Origin: Planctomycetota bacterium
GTDB taxonomy: Bacteria > Planctomycetota > UBA1135 > GCA-002686595
Direction: 5' to 3'
DNA length: 13,809 bases
Assembly: GCA_022447405.1 (NCBI GenBank)
Contig: JAKVCE010000027.1
Coordinates: 1-13,809, forward strand
Positions 1 to 5,985 of this stretch are shown in pieces; position 1 is the stretch's first letter; each line of letters starts with the position of its first letter. Position numbers and translations under genes: made by a program. The notes beneath the pieces are model-generated. The model was given only the letters and a program-made list of their open reading frames with translations. It was not told the DNA's origin and made no database searches.

Positions 1-1457
1 GCCTGCGCACGCTCAGCCACTTCCTCTCGAACGGCGGCGGGCCGGGTGTGGAGAAGGTCCTTGAGTACGCAGCGCCTGGCTCCTATCCCGGCGAGTACTA
101 CTGCTACGGCTGGGGCCTCATGTACTTCATGCAGGAGTACGAGGACCCCGAGACGCTGGAGAAGGTCTACCGACCGCTCTACTCCAAGTACCGCGAGCTG
201 ATCACCACCGGCGAGAAGCGTCGTCCGCCCCTGCCTCTCTTCAAAGAGGTCTTCTTGGGAGCGAGCTCACCCCTCGGGCACGACTCCCTCGAGGAGTTCA
301 TCGAGGACTGGGAGCGGTGGATCCTGAAGAGCATCCGTCCCCTCTCGCTGGGGAACGCTCGCAGGGCCGCACGGATCAAGAGGGCTGAGCGCTACCTCGC
401 CGCCGTCGAGCGCTGGGGCGACTCCAAGGCAGCGGAGTCTGAGCGTCGCCTTGAATTGGCCCTAGGAGACCTCGAGTACGTCATCACGGAGCTGGACGAT
501 GCGGAGTTCCCCGACGTCGACCTCCTCCTGCAGCAGCGGGAGATCCTCAAGCGCCTCGACCGCCCGAAGACCGAGTCCGTGATCATCGAGCGCATCTTGG
601 ACGCGGTGGACCGTGAGATGCATGAGATGTCAGGCAGCGAGTACAAAGACCTCGAGGAGCGCCTGAGCCGCCTCGATCGCAAGAACGCGGTCCTGCGCCT
701 AGCGCGCAGCCGCGCGCGCCTCCAGGCGGGCCGCTCGCAGACTATCCTCGACCGCTACCTCGAGTACGACCCCCCCTTCCTCATGCGCGCGTCTGCCTTC
801 GCGACTCAGGTCGCAGAGGCCCTCTCGGACCCGAAGATCGACGCCCGCGCAAAGGAGCTCCGCGCGCGCTGCGCCGAGGCAGGGCTCCTCGCCGGCGCGG
901 GCAGACGGCTCTACTCGAAGAAGAGCTCCGACTGGGTGAGCCTCTTCCCCCCGAAGTCAGAGGCGCTCTTCCGCCAGACCAAAGACGAGCTCGCCCTTGA
1001 GTCCGAGGGCGGCGCGCCCGCGGGCAGGGTCTGCACCAGCGTCCCTGTCACGGGCGAGTACGAGATCCGCTGCACCATGGAGCGCGACGGGATCGAGTTC
1101 GGAACGATCCACGGGATCGTCTACAGCGGGAACGAAGAGGACGGGTGGATGATCGTAGGGGTCGACTACGAGGGCGCGCTCGTCCTTCGCGTCGCTACGA
1201 AGGAGGGCGCGCGCGTCACCTTCGACAACTGGGATGATGAGTTCGAGGACGAGCTCGATCCGCCCGTCGCAGAGGATGAAGACCCGACGATGAGCGTCCG
1301 GGTGCTCCCGGAGGGGACCCTCTTCGTGACGGTCGGAGAGCGGGAACCGATCGAGATCGAGCTCCCCGTGGAGATGCCCTCGAAGAGCTACCCCGGGGTC
1401 TTCGTGAAGGGCGGCTCGATCAAGCTCTCCGAGGTCGTCATCGAGGACGCCCTCTAG
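1..1457 (+). CDS. C-terminal part of a DUF1570-like protein with a C-terminal beta-sandwich domain (5' partial)
   Basis: The frame is open from base 3, upstream of the first internal GTG at 48, so the true start lies outside the window; 484 residues are visible and the stop is TAG. Residues 1-105 (a Tyr-, Trp- and Phe-rich helical stretch with YCYGWGLMYFMQEY, ending in LEEFIEDWERWIL) look like the tail of planctomycete DUF1570 or gluzincin-type peptidases, whose HExxH zinc site would lie upstream. Residues 105-300 are charged and helical with many Arg and Glu. Residues from about 310 to the end look like a concanavalin or DUF1080-type beta-sandwich (GEYEIRCTMERDG, then VSVRVLPEGTLFVTV-like strands and a closing SEVVIEDAL strand), which suggests binding of a carbohydrate or surface ligand. 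It is probably exported, but no signal peptide can be seen. The DUF309 gene follows after 11 bases, so the two are probably cotranscribed. The peptidase assignment is moderate because the catalytic part is not visible. Confidence 0.7.
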   Translation, partial: LRTLSHFLSNGGGPGVEKVLEYAAPGSYPGEYYCYGWGLMYFMQEYEDPETLEKVYRPLYSKYRELITTGEKRRPPLPLFKEVFLGASSPLGHDSLEEFIEDWERWILKSIRPLSLGNARRAARIKRAERYLAAVERWGDSKAAESERRLELALGDLEYVITELDDAEFPDVDLLLQQREILKRLDRPKTESVIIERILDAVDREMHEMSGSEYKDLEERLSRLDRKNAVLRLARSRARLQAGRSQTILDRYLEYDPPFLMRASAFATQVAEALSDPKIDARAKELRARCAEAGLLAGAGRRLYSKKSSDWVSLFPPKSEALFRQTKDELALESEGGAPAGRVCTSVPVTGEYEIRCTMERDGIEFGTIHGIVYSGNEEDGWMIVGVDYEGALVLRVATKEGARVTFDNWDDEFEDELDPPVAEDEDPTMSVRVLPEGTLFVTVGEREPIEIELPVEMPSKSYPGVFVKGGSIKLSEVVIEDAL

Positions 1458-1468
1458 GCGCGCGAGCT

Positions 1469-1981
1469 GTGAGCGACTCCCTCGAGCGATACCTCCCCGG
1501 GCGCGCCTTCCCCCCCTATGCCTTCCTCCCTGGCCGAGACCCACACCCCACCAGGGATCCGCGCGGACACTCTTACACCGAGGGGGAGGAGCCCGAAGCC
1601 CACCACCTCCCGGCGAGCGAGTGGCGTGAGAACCAGGAGTACCTCTTCGGCTGCGACCTCTACAACTCAGGCTACCTCTGGGAGGCCCACGAGGCTTGGG
1701 AGAGCATCTGGCACCCCTCCAAGCACGACGAGGTCCAGGCCGACTTCCTCCAAGGCCTGATCCAATGCTCCGCGGCGAGCTTGAAGATCCCCATGGGTCA
1801 ACCTGAGGGCCTCATCAAGCTCTCAGAGCAAGGCACGCGGAGGCTCGAGGGCGTCATCAAGAGCATGGGCTCGAGCTACATGGGACTAGACGTCGCGAGC
1901 TTCGTCGCAGAGTTCCGAGCCTTCGTGAGCTCAGCGCCCGCCTCTGAGGATGAGCGCCCGCGCATCGAGCTCGAGCCCTGA
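1469..1981 (+). CDS. DUF309 domain protein
   Basis: This 170-residue protein starts at GTG 1469, 11 bases after the preceding stop, with no clear ribosome binding site, so translational coupling is likely. The N-terminal segment LPGRAFPPYAFLPGRDPHP, followed by TRDPRGHSY (residues 9-36), is typical of one DUF309 branch. The DUF309 signature follows: NQEYLFGCDLYNSGYLWEAH then EAWESIWH (residues 55-82), and FLQGLIQCSAA (93-103). The conserved His and Glu residues of the helical EAHEAWE core are intact. DUF309 proteins are small all-helical proteins whose biochemical function is unknown, so none is assigned. The length suits the family and the C-terminus (RIELEP) looks natural. Confidence 0.88.
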   Translation: MSDSLERYLPGRAFPPYAFLPGRDPHPTRDPRGHSYTEGEEPEAHHLPASEWRENQEYLFGCDLYNSGYLWEAHEAWESIWHPSKHDEVQADFLQGLIQCSAASLKIPMGQPEGLIKLSEQGTRRLEGVIKSMGSSYMGLDVASFVAEFRAFVSSAPASEDERPRIELEP

Positions 1982-2002
1982 AGAGCTAGCGGCCACAAAC
2001 GA

Positions 2003-2034
2003 GCGCGGGGCGAGCATCGCTGCCCGCCCCGCGC
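2003..2034. terminator. Hairpin between convergent genes, possible terminator
   Basis: GCGCGGGGCG (2003-2012) is perfectly complementary to CGCCCCGCGC (2025-2034), giving a 10-bp stem with a 12-base loop. It lies between the DUF309 stop (1981) and the end of the extended minus-strand selenoprotein gene (2058), where a two-way terminator would be expected. Neither side carries a real T tract: the minus strand continues TCGTTTGTGG and the plus strand GTGTCTCAAT. Intrinsic termination would therefore be weak or Rho-assisted. Confidence 0.45.
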
Positions 2035-2057
2035 GTGTCTCAATCAAAGAGGAGGTC

Positions 2058-3248
2058 TCAACCCTTGGTCGTGGGCCCCTCATCTCCTTTGCGCTTGATC
2101 TTCAGGTCTCCGAGCAGGGGGTGCTCGTACTCAAGGGTGACTGCGGGGTCGGCCTTGTCGTCTACACTCACGGTGTAGTCATCCCAGCGACCGCCTCAGC
2201 ACAACTTGAAGCGACCTGAGGCGATCTGCTTCTTCGAGCGCATGTCCGTGACGAGGATCTTGGGACCGACGTCCGAGGGCGAGAAGCCCTTGTACTCCTC
2301 GCCGGCCTTGCCGAGGAAGCGCAGCTGGTTCGGAGAGACGGTGAGCGTTCCCTCGTTCAGCTTCCAGTCGTAGACCGCCGTGACGGGTCCGCCCCACTCG
2401 AGGGCATAGGCGCCAGCAGACGGGACCTCGAAGGGCTTCATGTCGCCCTTCTGAATCTGGGCTGAGAGGCTGCGCTTCTTGATGGCGGCGCTCTTCAGCA
2501 CATAGGAGCCGGCGGGGACCTTGAGGCCCTTCTTGCGCTCGGCGAGGTTGAACTGGAAGCGGCCGTCCGTGCTCTCGACGAGAGCGGAGGTCAGCTTGCC
2601 GTTGCCCTCATACTCCTTGGTCATGTCAAGGCTGCCTGTTTCCCCTTCGAAGGCAGACCAGCTGGCGGTCTGTCCGTCGCTCTCGAGCTTGATCGAGTAG
2701 AGCTCTCCGCCGAGGCTGAGAGCGTCGGAGATGGGCGTCGCGGCGTCGCCTTTGCCATCCACGTAGCAGTCGACCGAGTAGTCATTCCAGCGACCGTTGC
2801 AGTTGGCATCGATCAGGGAGACCGTGTTGCCGTTGACCTTGCCCTTCATGACGCCGCCAGTGGCGTAGAACCACTTCTCGCCAGAGTGGCGGAGACGGAC
2901 AGCGTAGGTGAAGGACTCGCCGTTCTCGCCCTTGCCCTTGAGCTTGGCGGTGCCCTTCAGGCCCTTACAGGTCAGGTCGAGGCGCCCGTCACCGTTGGTG
3001 TCGATGTCCAGCTTCTCTGCGCCCTTGGGCCCATAGACCTTGGCGATGAATCCTCCCTGATCCCCATGAGGGATTGAGATCTCATCCGTGATCTCGACCC
3101 AAGACTCTCCAGGGACGAGATACTCCCAATTGCTGACGGGCTTGTAGTCGAAAGACGCACTGTTCTCCTCTGAGCCTGCCGCGGTCGCCGAGCCAACGGC
3201 GCCCAAGCACATCAGGCTGAGAGAGGTGAGGCTTCTAGCAATGGTCAT
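2058..3248 (-). CDS. Secreted putative selenoprotein with a Cys-Sec-Gly-Gly motif (TGA at 2196-2198 read as Sec)
   Basis: From ATG 3248 the protein has a Sec-type signal peptide (MTIARSLTSLSLMCLGAVGS, cleavage near ATAA, residue 24). A DTNGDGRLD calcium-loop-like motif (residues 83-91) and a second loop-like segment DANCNGRWND (147-156) follow. A beta-rich region with ALEWGGPVTA (282-291) and a GKAGEEYKGF stretch (313-322) come next; this layout recalls uncharacterised secreted proteins of planctomycetes. The frame meets TGA at codon 351, right after Cys350, and stays open for 45 more sense codons (GGRWDDYTVSVDD onward) to a TGA at 2058-2060. I read codon 351 as selenocysteine. A perfect hairpin 20 bases downstream supports this, as does the second Sec candidate next door. 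The product would be 396 residues, or 350 if the first TGA terminates. An in-frame ATG at 3317 would add 23 residues ahead of the signal peptide and is less likely. No ribosome binding site is visible. A neighbouring C-U pair suggests a selenenylsulfide redox centre in the periplasm. The substrate is unknown; a nonsense mutation is the main alternative. Confidence 0.72.
2157..2191 (-). promoter_or_regulatory. Candidate bacterial SECIS hairpin for the Cys-Sec protein
   Basis: In the mRNA, counting the U of UGA as 1, CUACAC (21-26) pairs perfectly with GUGUAG (32-37) around a five-base loop CGUGA. An outer stem GUCG/CGAC (8-11 with 39-42) closes below an asymmetric internal loop. Known bacterial SECIS elements put a small G-containing apical loop roughly 16-37 bases after the UGA, inside the coding sequence. 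Here the loop starts 23 bases after the UGA and has G at its second position, which matches well. Folding was done by hand. Confidence 0.62.
2196..2198 (-). other. In-frame TGA proposed as selenocysteine codon 351
   Basis: On the minus strand the codons read TTC AAG TTG TGC TGA GGC GGT CG, that is F-K-L-C-U-G-G-R. The TGA is 1050 bases after the ATG at 3248 and 138 bases before the next in-frame stop. Sec beside Cys followed by Gly-Gly is a plausible redox site. A plain stop would leave the protein ending in Cys. Confidence 0.68.
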
Positions 3249-3445
3249 GTGATATTTGGTTTGGGCCAGGAGGGGACGGCAGAGGGTGCCATCGGCCAGC
3301 CAAGCCGGTTTCTTCACTGCAGCGTACGCTTAGCGCCCAGATTCAGCCACTTCGACATCTCCCTCATTTGTAACGAAGAGGAAAATGCGGTCCTAGAGCC
3401 CCCTGAGGGCGTCTCCTGAAGAAGAGGTCAACTCCGGAGTTGATC
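3249..3445 (-). other. Intergenic region upstream of the Cys-Sec protein gene
   Basis: These 197 bases separate the two Sec genes. They hold a 16-bp palindrome just after the upstream stop (see the repeat entry), a small GCCCTCAGGGGGC hairpin, a 10-bp palindrome AGCGTACGCT (3321-3330), and a TTACAAAT box (minus strand, 3366-3373) that could be a -10 element but lacks a convincing -35. The length makes a separate promoter for the downstream gene plausible. No believable small gene was found. Confidence 0.35.
3428..3443. repeat. Perfect 16-bp palindrome TCAACTCCGGAGTTGA
   Basis: The two 8-base halves are exact reverse complements with no spacer. It starts two bases beyond the stop codon of the ArsC/Spx-like gene. 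A no-spacer palindrome is more typical of a dimeric regulator's operator than of a terminator, but in RNA it could form a short hairpin. No second copy was seen in the window. Confidence 0.5.
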
Positions 3446-3793
3446 TCAGAAGAGCTCTTCGTACGCCTCCGGATGGAAGCCGATCATCCAGGTCTTCCCT
3501 TTGCGGATCGCCGGCGCGCGGAGGTTCCCGCTCGGCCCCAAGCAAGCCTTGACGAGGTCAGCGTGCTTGGGCGGGTCGTTCTTCAGATCGAACTCGACGA
3601 TCTTCTTCCCCTTGGCCACGACCACGCGGGTCGCGTCCCCCAAGACCTCCTTCAAGTCACGGTCTCCGAAGCGCTCTTTGGCTGCGTTCACGGTCTCACG
3701 GACCGTCACATCCCGCCCGGCGAGGAAGTCGTCGGCGCGGGTGCAGCTCGTTCAGCCCTTGCGGTGGTAATACCAATCGATTCGCTTCGCCAT
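3446..3793 (-). CDS. ArsC/Spx-like thioredoxin-fold selenoprotein with a UxxC active site (TGA at 3752-3754 read as Sec)
   Basis: ATG 3793 is preceded by a perfect AGGAGG seven bases away. The first 13 codons give MAKRIDWYYHRKG, then TGA, then TSCTRADDFLAGRDVTVRET. ArsC/Spx/YffB proteins begin with a beta strand and a Cys loop of exactly this shape (for example YxxPxCxxxRKAxxxL, or KGCxxC in reductase-like members). The TGA replaces the first Cys and Cys17 is the second, giving U14-T-S-C17. Later family features are present: a KEVLGDATRVVV helix-strand region, and RAPAIRKGKTWMIGF (from residue 92), with the R-x-P whose proline faces the active site. The 115-residue length is normal for the family, whereas a start at GTG 3709 would give 87 residues without the active site. 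The protein is cytoplasmic (no signal peptide) and is probably a thiol/selenol oxidoreductase; arsenate reduction is not shown. It lies 71 bases after pcp on the same strand. A TGC-to-TGA nonsense mutation is the alternative, but the intact start site and codon pattern argue against decay. Confidence 0.85.
3712..3741 (-). promoter_or_regulatory. Candidate bacterial SECIS hairpin for the ArsC/Spx-like gene
   Basis: Counting the U of UGA as 1, CCCGC (14-18) pairs with GCGGG (39-43), CCG (20-22) with CGG (36-38) and CGA (24-26) with UCG (32-34), with one bulged G and one A·C mismatch. A five-base loop CUUCC starts 23 bases after the UGA. The distance fits bacterial SECIS elements. The apical loop as drawn lacks the usual G, so the true pairing at the top may differ. 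Folded by hand. Confidence 0.48.
3752..3754 (-). other. In-frame TGA proposed as selenocysteine codon 14
   Basis: The codons around it read CGC AAG GGC TGA ACG AGC TGC ACC, that is R-K-G-U-T-S-C-T. It is 39 bases after the ATG and in frame with the whole remaining protein. It sits at the first cysteine of the thioredoxin-fold CxxC motif, the position most often replaced by Sec in redox proteins. Confidence 0.83.
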
Positions 3794-3800
3794 CAGAGGT

Positions 3801-3806
3801 CCTCCT
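3801..3806 (-). promoter_or_regulatory. Ribosome binding site AGGAGG fixing the start of the UxxC protein
   Basis: The minus strand reads TAAGGAGGACCTCTG then ATG: a full anti-16S complement with seven bases of spacing. It is the strongest such site noticed in the window. It places translation start 39 bases before the TGA, which would be pointless if that TGA simply terminated. Confidence 0.88.
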
Positions 3807-3864
3807 TAGTTCAGTCGTCGCGTCGCCCGCGTAGACACTCGCGGACCACAGCAGCCTACAAAAT

Positions 3865-4479
3865 TCAGCTGGGGTCGACCTCAGCGCATCCATAGCGGAG
3901 CGCCGGAACGACCTGCCCCAAGAAGGAGCGGACGACCTCGACCTGCTCGTCTAGGGGCACCACGTCTAGCGGTGGGAGGTGCAGAAAGAGACCGCGTGAG
4001 TCCCTCCTGAGGGCCTCTGAGAGGATCGCGTGGTAGGCACACTCGCAGACGAAGCCGCCAGCGTCGTCAGAGCGCTCGACATCGGTGCGCGCGACCCCGC
4101 TGAGGAGCTCGACCGCGAGGTCCATGTCGACTCGGGTCGCCCGGTCGCCGGCAGAGAGCGGAGAGACCTGGCTCGCGATGACGCCGTCGTTGTCTGCCTT
4201 CTCTGAGTTGAGCGTCGCGCCTGCGCGGGACTCCAGCCGAAAGCTGCTCCCAGGGTGCACGCCCATCCCCAAGATCAGCTCAGGAGTCCGCTCCTCACGG
4301 TCCAAGAGCTCTCGGAGCTTCGGCGCGACCCCCTGGAAGGTGACAGGCAAGACCGCCCCCCTCACCTCGAGGCCAGGGGGAGAGTCCTCCCCTACCGCCA
4401 GCGCGACGAGGCCGCTGGGGTTCTCTGTGACGCCTTGGAAGGGCCCAAAGCCAGTGAGGAGTGCGAGGGGTCTGCTCAT
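3865..4479 (-). CDS. pcp: Pyroglutamyl-peptidase I (pyrrolidone carboxyl peptidase)-like cysteine peptidase, family C15
   Basis: This 204-residue protein matches the Pcp layout: TGFGPFQGVTENPSG (residues 9-23) is the conserved N-terminal loop, Glu83 lies in SSFRLESRAG, Cys145 in DAGGFVCECAYH, and His167 in GLFLHLPPLD. These agree closely in position with the Glu81-Cys144-His168 triad of the Bacillus enzyme. The family removes N-terminal pyroglutamate from peptides in the cytoplasm. Length is typical (about 200-215). The Cys-Glu-Cys at the catalytic site differs from the common CNxxxY, so substrate preference could have shifted. The ATG at 4479 has no strong ribosome binding site. The gene diverges from the serine hydrolase at 4542 across 62 bases that must hold both promoters. 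It is the first gene of the minus-strand cluster and may be cotranscribed with the UxxC gene. Confidence 0.85.
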   Translation of the reverse strand: MSRPLALLTGFGPFQGVTENPSGLVALAVGEDSPPGLEVRGAVLPVTFQGVAPKLRELLDREERTPELILGMGVHPGSSFRLESRAGATLNSEKADNDGVIASQVSPLSAGDRATRVDMDLAVELLSGVARTDVERSDDAGGFVCECAYHAILSEALRRDSRGLFLHLPPLDVVPLDEQVEVVRSFLGQVVPALRYGCAEVDPS

Positions 4480-4541
4480 ATTCGAGACTGGTTCGATACA
4501 GGGTATCCCCGTTCGTGGATTTGGTGGCGTAACCTTGGGGA
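4480..4541. promoter_or_regulatory. Divergent promoter region between pcp and the serine hydrolase gene
   Basis: These 62 bases separate two divergent start codons, so both promoters should be here or overlap the gene ends. No pair of -35 and -10 boxes is convincing. The CTTGGGGA just before ATG 4542 is at best a weak ribosome binding site. Confidence 0.35.
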
Positions 4542-5939
4542 ATGATCGCAGCTACTTTCACGGCCATCCTCTGCCTAACTCCAACTCAGGACAGCCTGGA
4601 ACCTGAACAGGTGAGCGCGATCGAAAAGGTCTTTCAGCGCTGGGACCGCATCACCAGCCCCGGCTGCGCCGTAGCCGTCTACCAGCGCGGCGAGCTGGTC
4701 TACGGCGAAGGGTTTGGCTCGGCCAACCTCGAGCACAAGGTGCCGATCCAGACAGACACGGTCTTCAGAGTCGCCTCCACCTCGAAGCAGTTCACCGCCG
4801 CCTGCGTCCTCCTCCTTGAGATGGACGGAGAGCTCTCCATGACCGACGACGTCCGCGAGTGGATCCCAGAGCTCCCGGAGTACGAGGAGCCGATCTACGT
4901 CGAAGACCTGATCCACCACACGAGCGGGCTCAGGGACTACCTGCAGCTGCTCATGTGGGCCGGCTACTCCGACGAGGCCGCCATCGACGAGGGGCTCGTG
5001 CTGGACCTCGTCACTCGTCAGCGTGGCCTGAACCACCTCCCAGGCGAGGCCTACTCTTATACGAACACCGGCTACTTCCTCCTGTCCGTGCTCGTCGAGC
5101 GCGTGAGCGGAGATTCGCTGCGTAAGTTCGCGCAGCGCAGACTCTTCGAACCCCTGGGGATGCAGCACACCTTCTTCAATGACGACGCAGACGAGGTCAT
5201 CCCCGGGCGCGCGACCGGCTACGAGCGCGGCTGGCTCAACGGCGCCTTCCGGATCTCCGAGACGAGGCTCGAGCTCGTCGGAGACGGCGGCGTCTTCACG
5301 AGCGCCGAGGACCTCCTCCGCTGGGACCGCAACTTCTACGAGCCGAAGCTCGGCGGCCAGACCTTCATCGATCGCATGATCGCGCCGGCGGTCTTGAGGA
5401 ACGGAGAGGTCCTCGACTATGCGAGCGGGCTCGTGGTCGACACCTGGCGCGGGCAACAGGTCATCTCCCACGGCGGCGCCTACGTGGGCTTCCGGGCTGA
5501 GATGATGCGCTTCCCGGAGAAGCGGACCACGATCGTGTGCCTCTCCAACCGGGCTGACTTCGAGCCGAACGCGCGCTGCTATGAGGTCGCTGAGGCCCTC
5601 TTCCTCGACCTAGAGCGGGAGGAGGAGCCCGGACTGAAGCCCGGACGCATCGACCCCGGAGTCGATGACTCCCTCCCCGCCCGTGAGCCAGAGGCCTGCG
5701 CTGGCCGCTACACGAGCGAGGAGCTAGGCGTCACCTGGAGCTTCCGCGTCGCTGGAGAGCACCTCTACCTCGAGGGGCTCTGGGAGAAGCCGCAGCGCAT
5801 AAGGATCAACAAGCGCGGCACCTGGGCCGGAGCAGGGGGTGAGTTCCGCTTCTTTGTGGACAGCGAGGGCAGGGTCGATCGCTTCATCCTGAGCGGTGGG
5901 CGAGCCCGCGGCATCGAGTTCGAACGAGCGCGCGATTGA
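4542..5939 (+). CDS. Serine hydrolase of the beta-lactamase class C / esterase family (S12)
   Basis: This 465-residue protein has all three motifs of penicillin-recognising serine hydrolases: S79-T-S-K82 (VASTSKQF), Y173-T-N175 (YSYTNTGY) and H310-G-G (ISHGGAYVGF), with Ser79 the expected nucleophile. The family includes class C beta-lactamases, D-Ala-D-Ala peptidases, esterases and D-aminopeptidases; the HGG version (instead of KTG) and the IHHTSGLRDY loop are common in esterase or peptidase-like members, so antibiotic resistance should not be assumed. The first 16 residues (MIAATFTAILCLTPTQ) form a short hydrophobic stretch that may be a signal peptide; the mature protein would act in the periplasm. 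Residues 385-465 form an extra C-terminal beta domain like the lipocalin-like tails found in this family. The AtuA gene follows after 46 bases. The substrate is unknown. Confidence 0.9.
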   Translation: MIAATFTAILCLTPTQDSLEPEQVSAIEKVFQRWDRITSPGCAVAVYQRGELVYGEGFGSANLEHKVPIQTDTVFRVASTSKQFTAACVLLLEMDGELSMTDDVREWIPELPEYEEPIYVEDLIHHTSGLRDYLQLLMWAGYSDEAAIDEGLVLDLVTRQRGLNHLPGEAYSYTNTGYFLLSVLVERVSGDSLRKFAQRRLFEPLGMQHTFFNDDADEVIPGRATGYERGWLNGAFRISETRLELVGDGGVFTSAEDLLRWDRNFYEPKLGGQTFIDRMIAPAVLRNGEVLDYASGLVVDTWRGQQVISHGGAYVGFRAEMMRFPEKRTTIVCLSNRADFEPNARCYEVAEALFLDLEREEEPGLKPGRIDPGVDDSLPAREPEACAGRYTSEELGVTWSFRVAGEHLYLEGLWEKPQRIRINKRGTWAGAGGEFRFFVDSEGRVDRFILSGGRARGIEFERARD

Positions 5940-5985
5940 CCCGCGGCTCAGGCGGTTAGACTGCGCGGGCAAAGCGGGAGCCCTT

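Noticed and set aside
1979..1981. TGA of the DUF309 gene as another Sec codon
   Set aside because: The frame stays open downstream but gives a low-complexity Arg-rich stretch running into the GC hairpin at 2003-2034. The protein already ends naturally, and no active-site pattern surrounds the codon.
3330..3392. Short minus-strand frame beginning ATGAGGGAGATG in the gap between the Sec genes
   Set aside because: Only 17 codons to a TGA, no ribosome binding site, and the read-through peptide has no recognisable features.
3865..3867. TGA of pcp as a Sec codon
   Set aside because: Only two codons follow before TAG, and the family length is already complete.
4575..5471. Long minus-strand open frame opposite the serine hydrolase
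   Set aside because: It is a high-GC shadow with a Val/Glu/Asp/Leu-rich composition and no motifs; the plus strand carries the intact S12 catalytic motifs. The same applies to the long minus-strand frames opposite metH and the AtuA gene.
4542..5939. Antibiotic-resistance beta-lactamase
   Set aside because: The SxxK, YxN and HGG motifs fit S12 esterases and peptidases equally well, and nothing in the context points to resistance.
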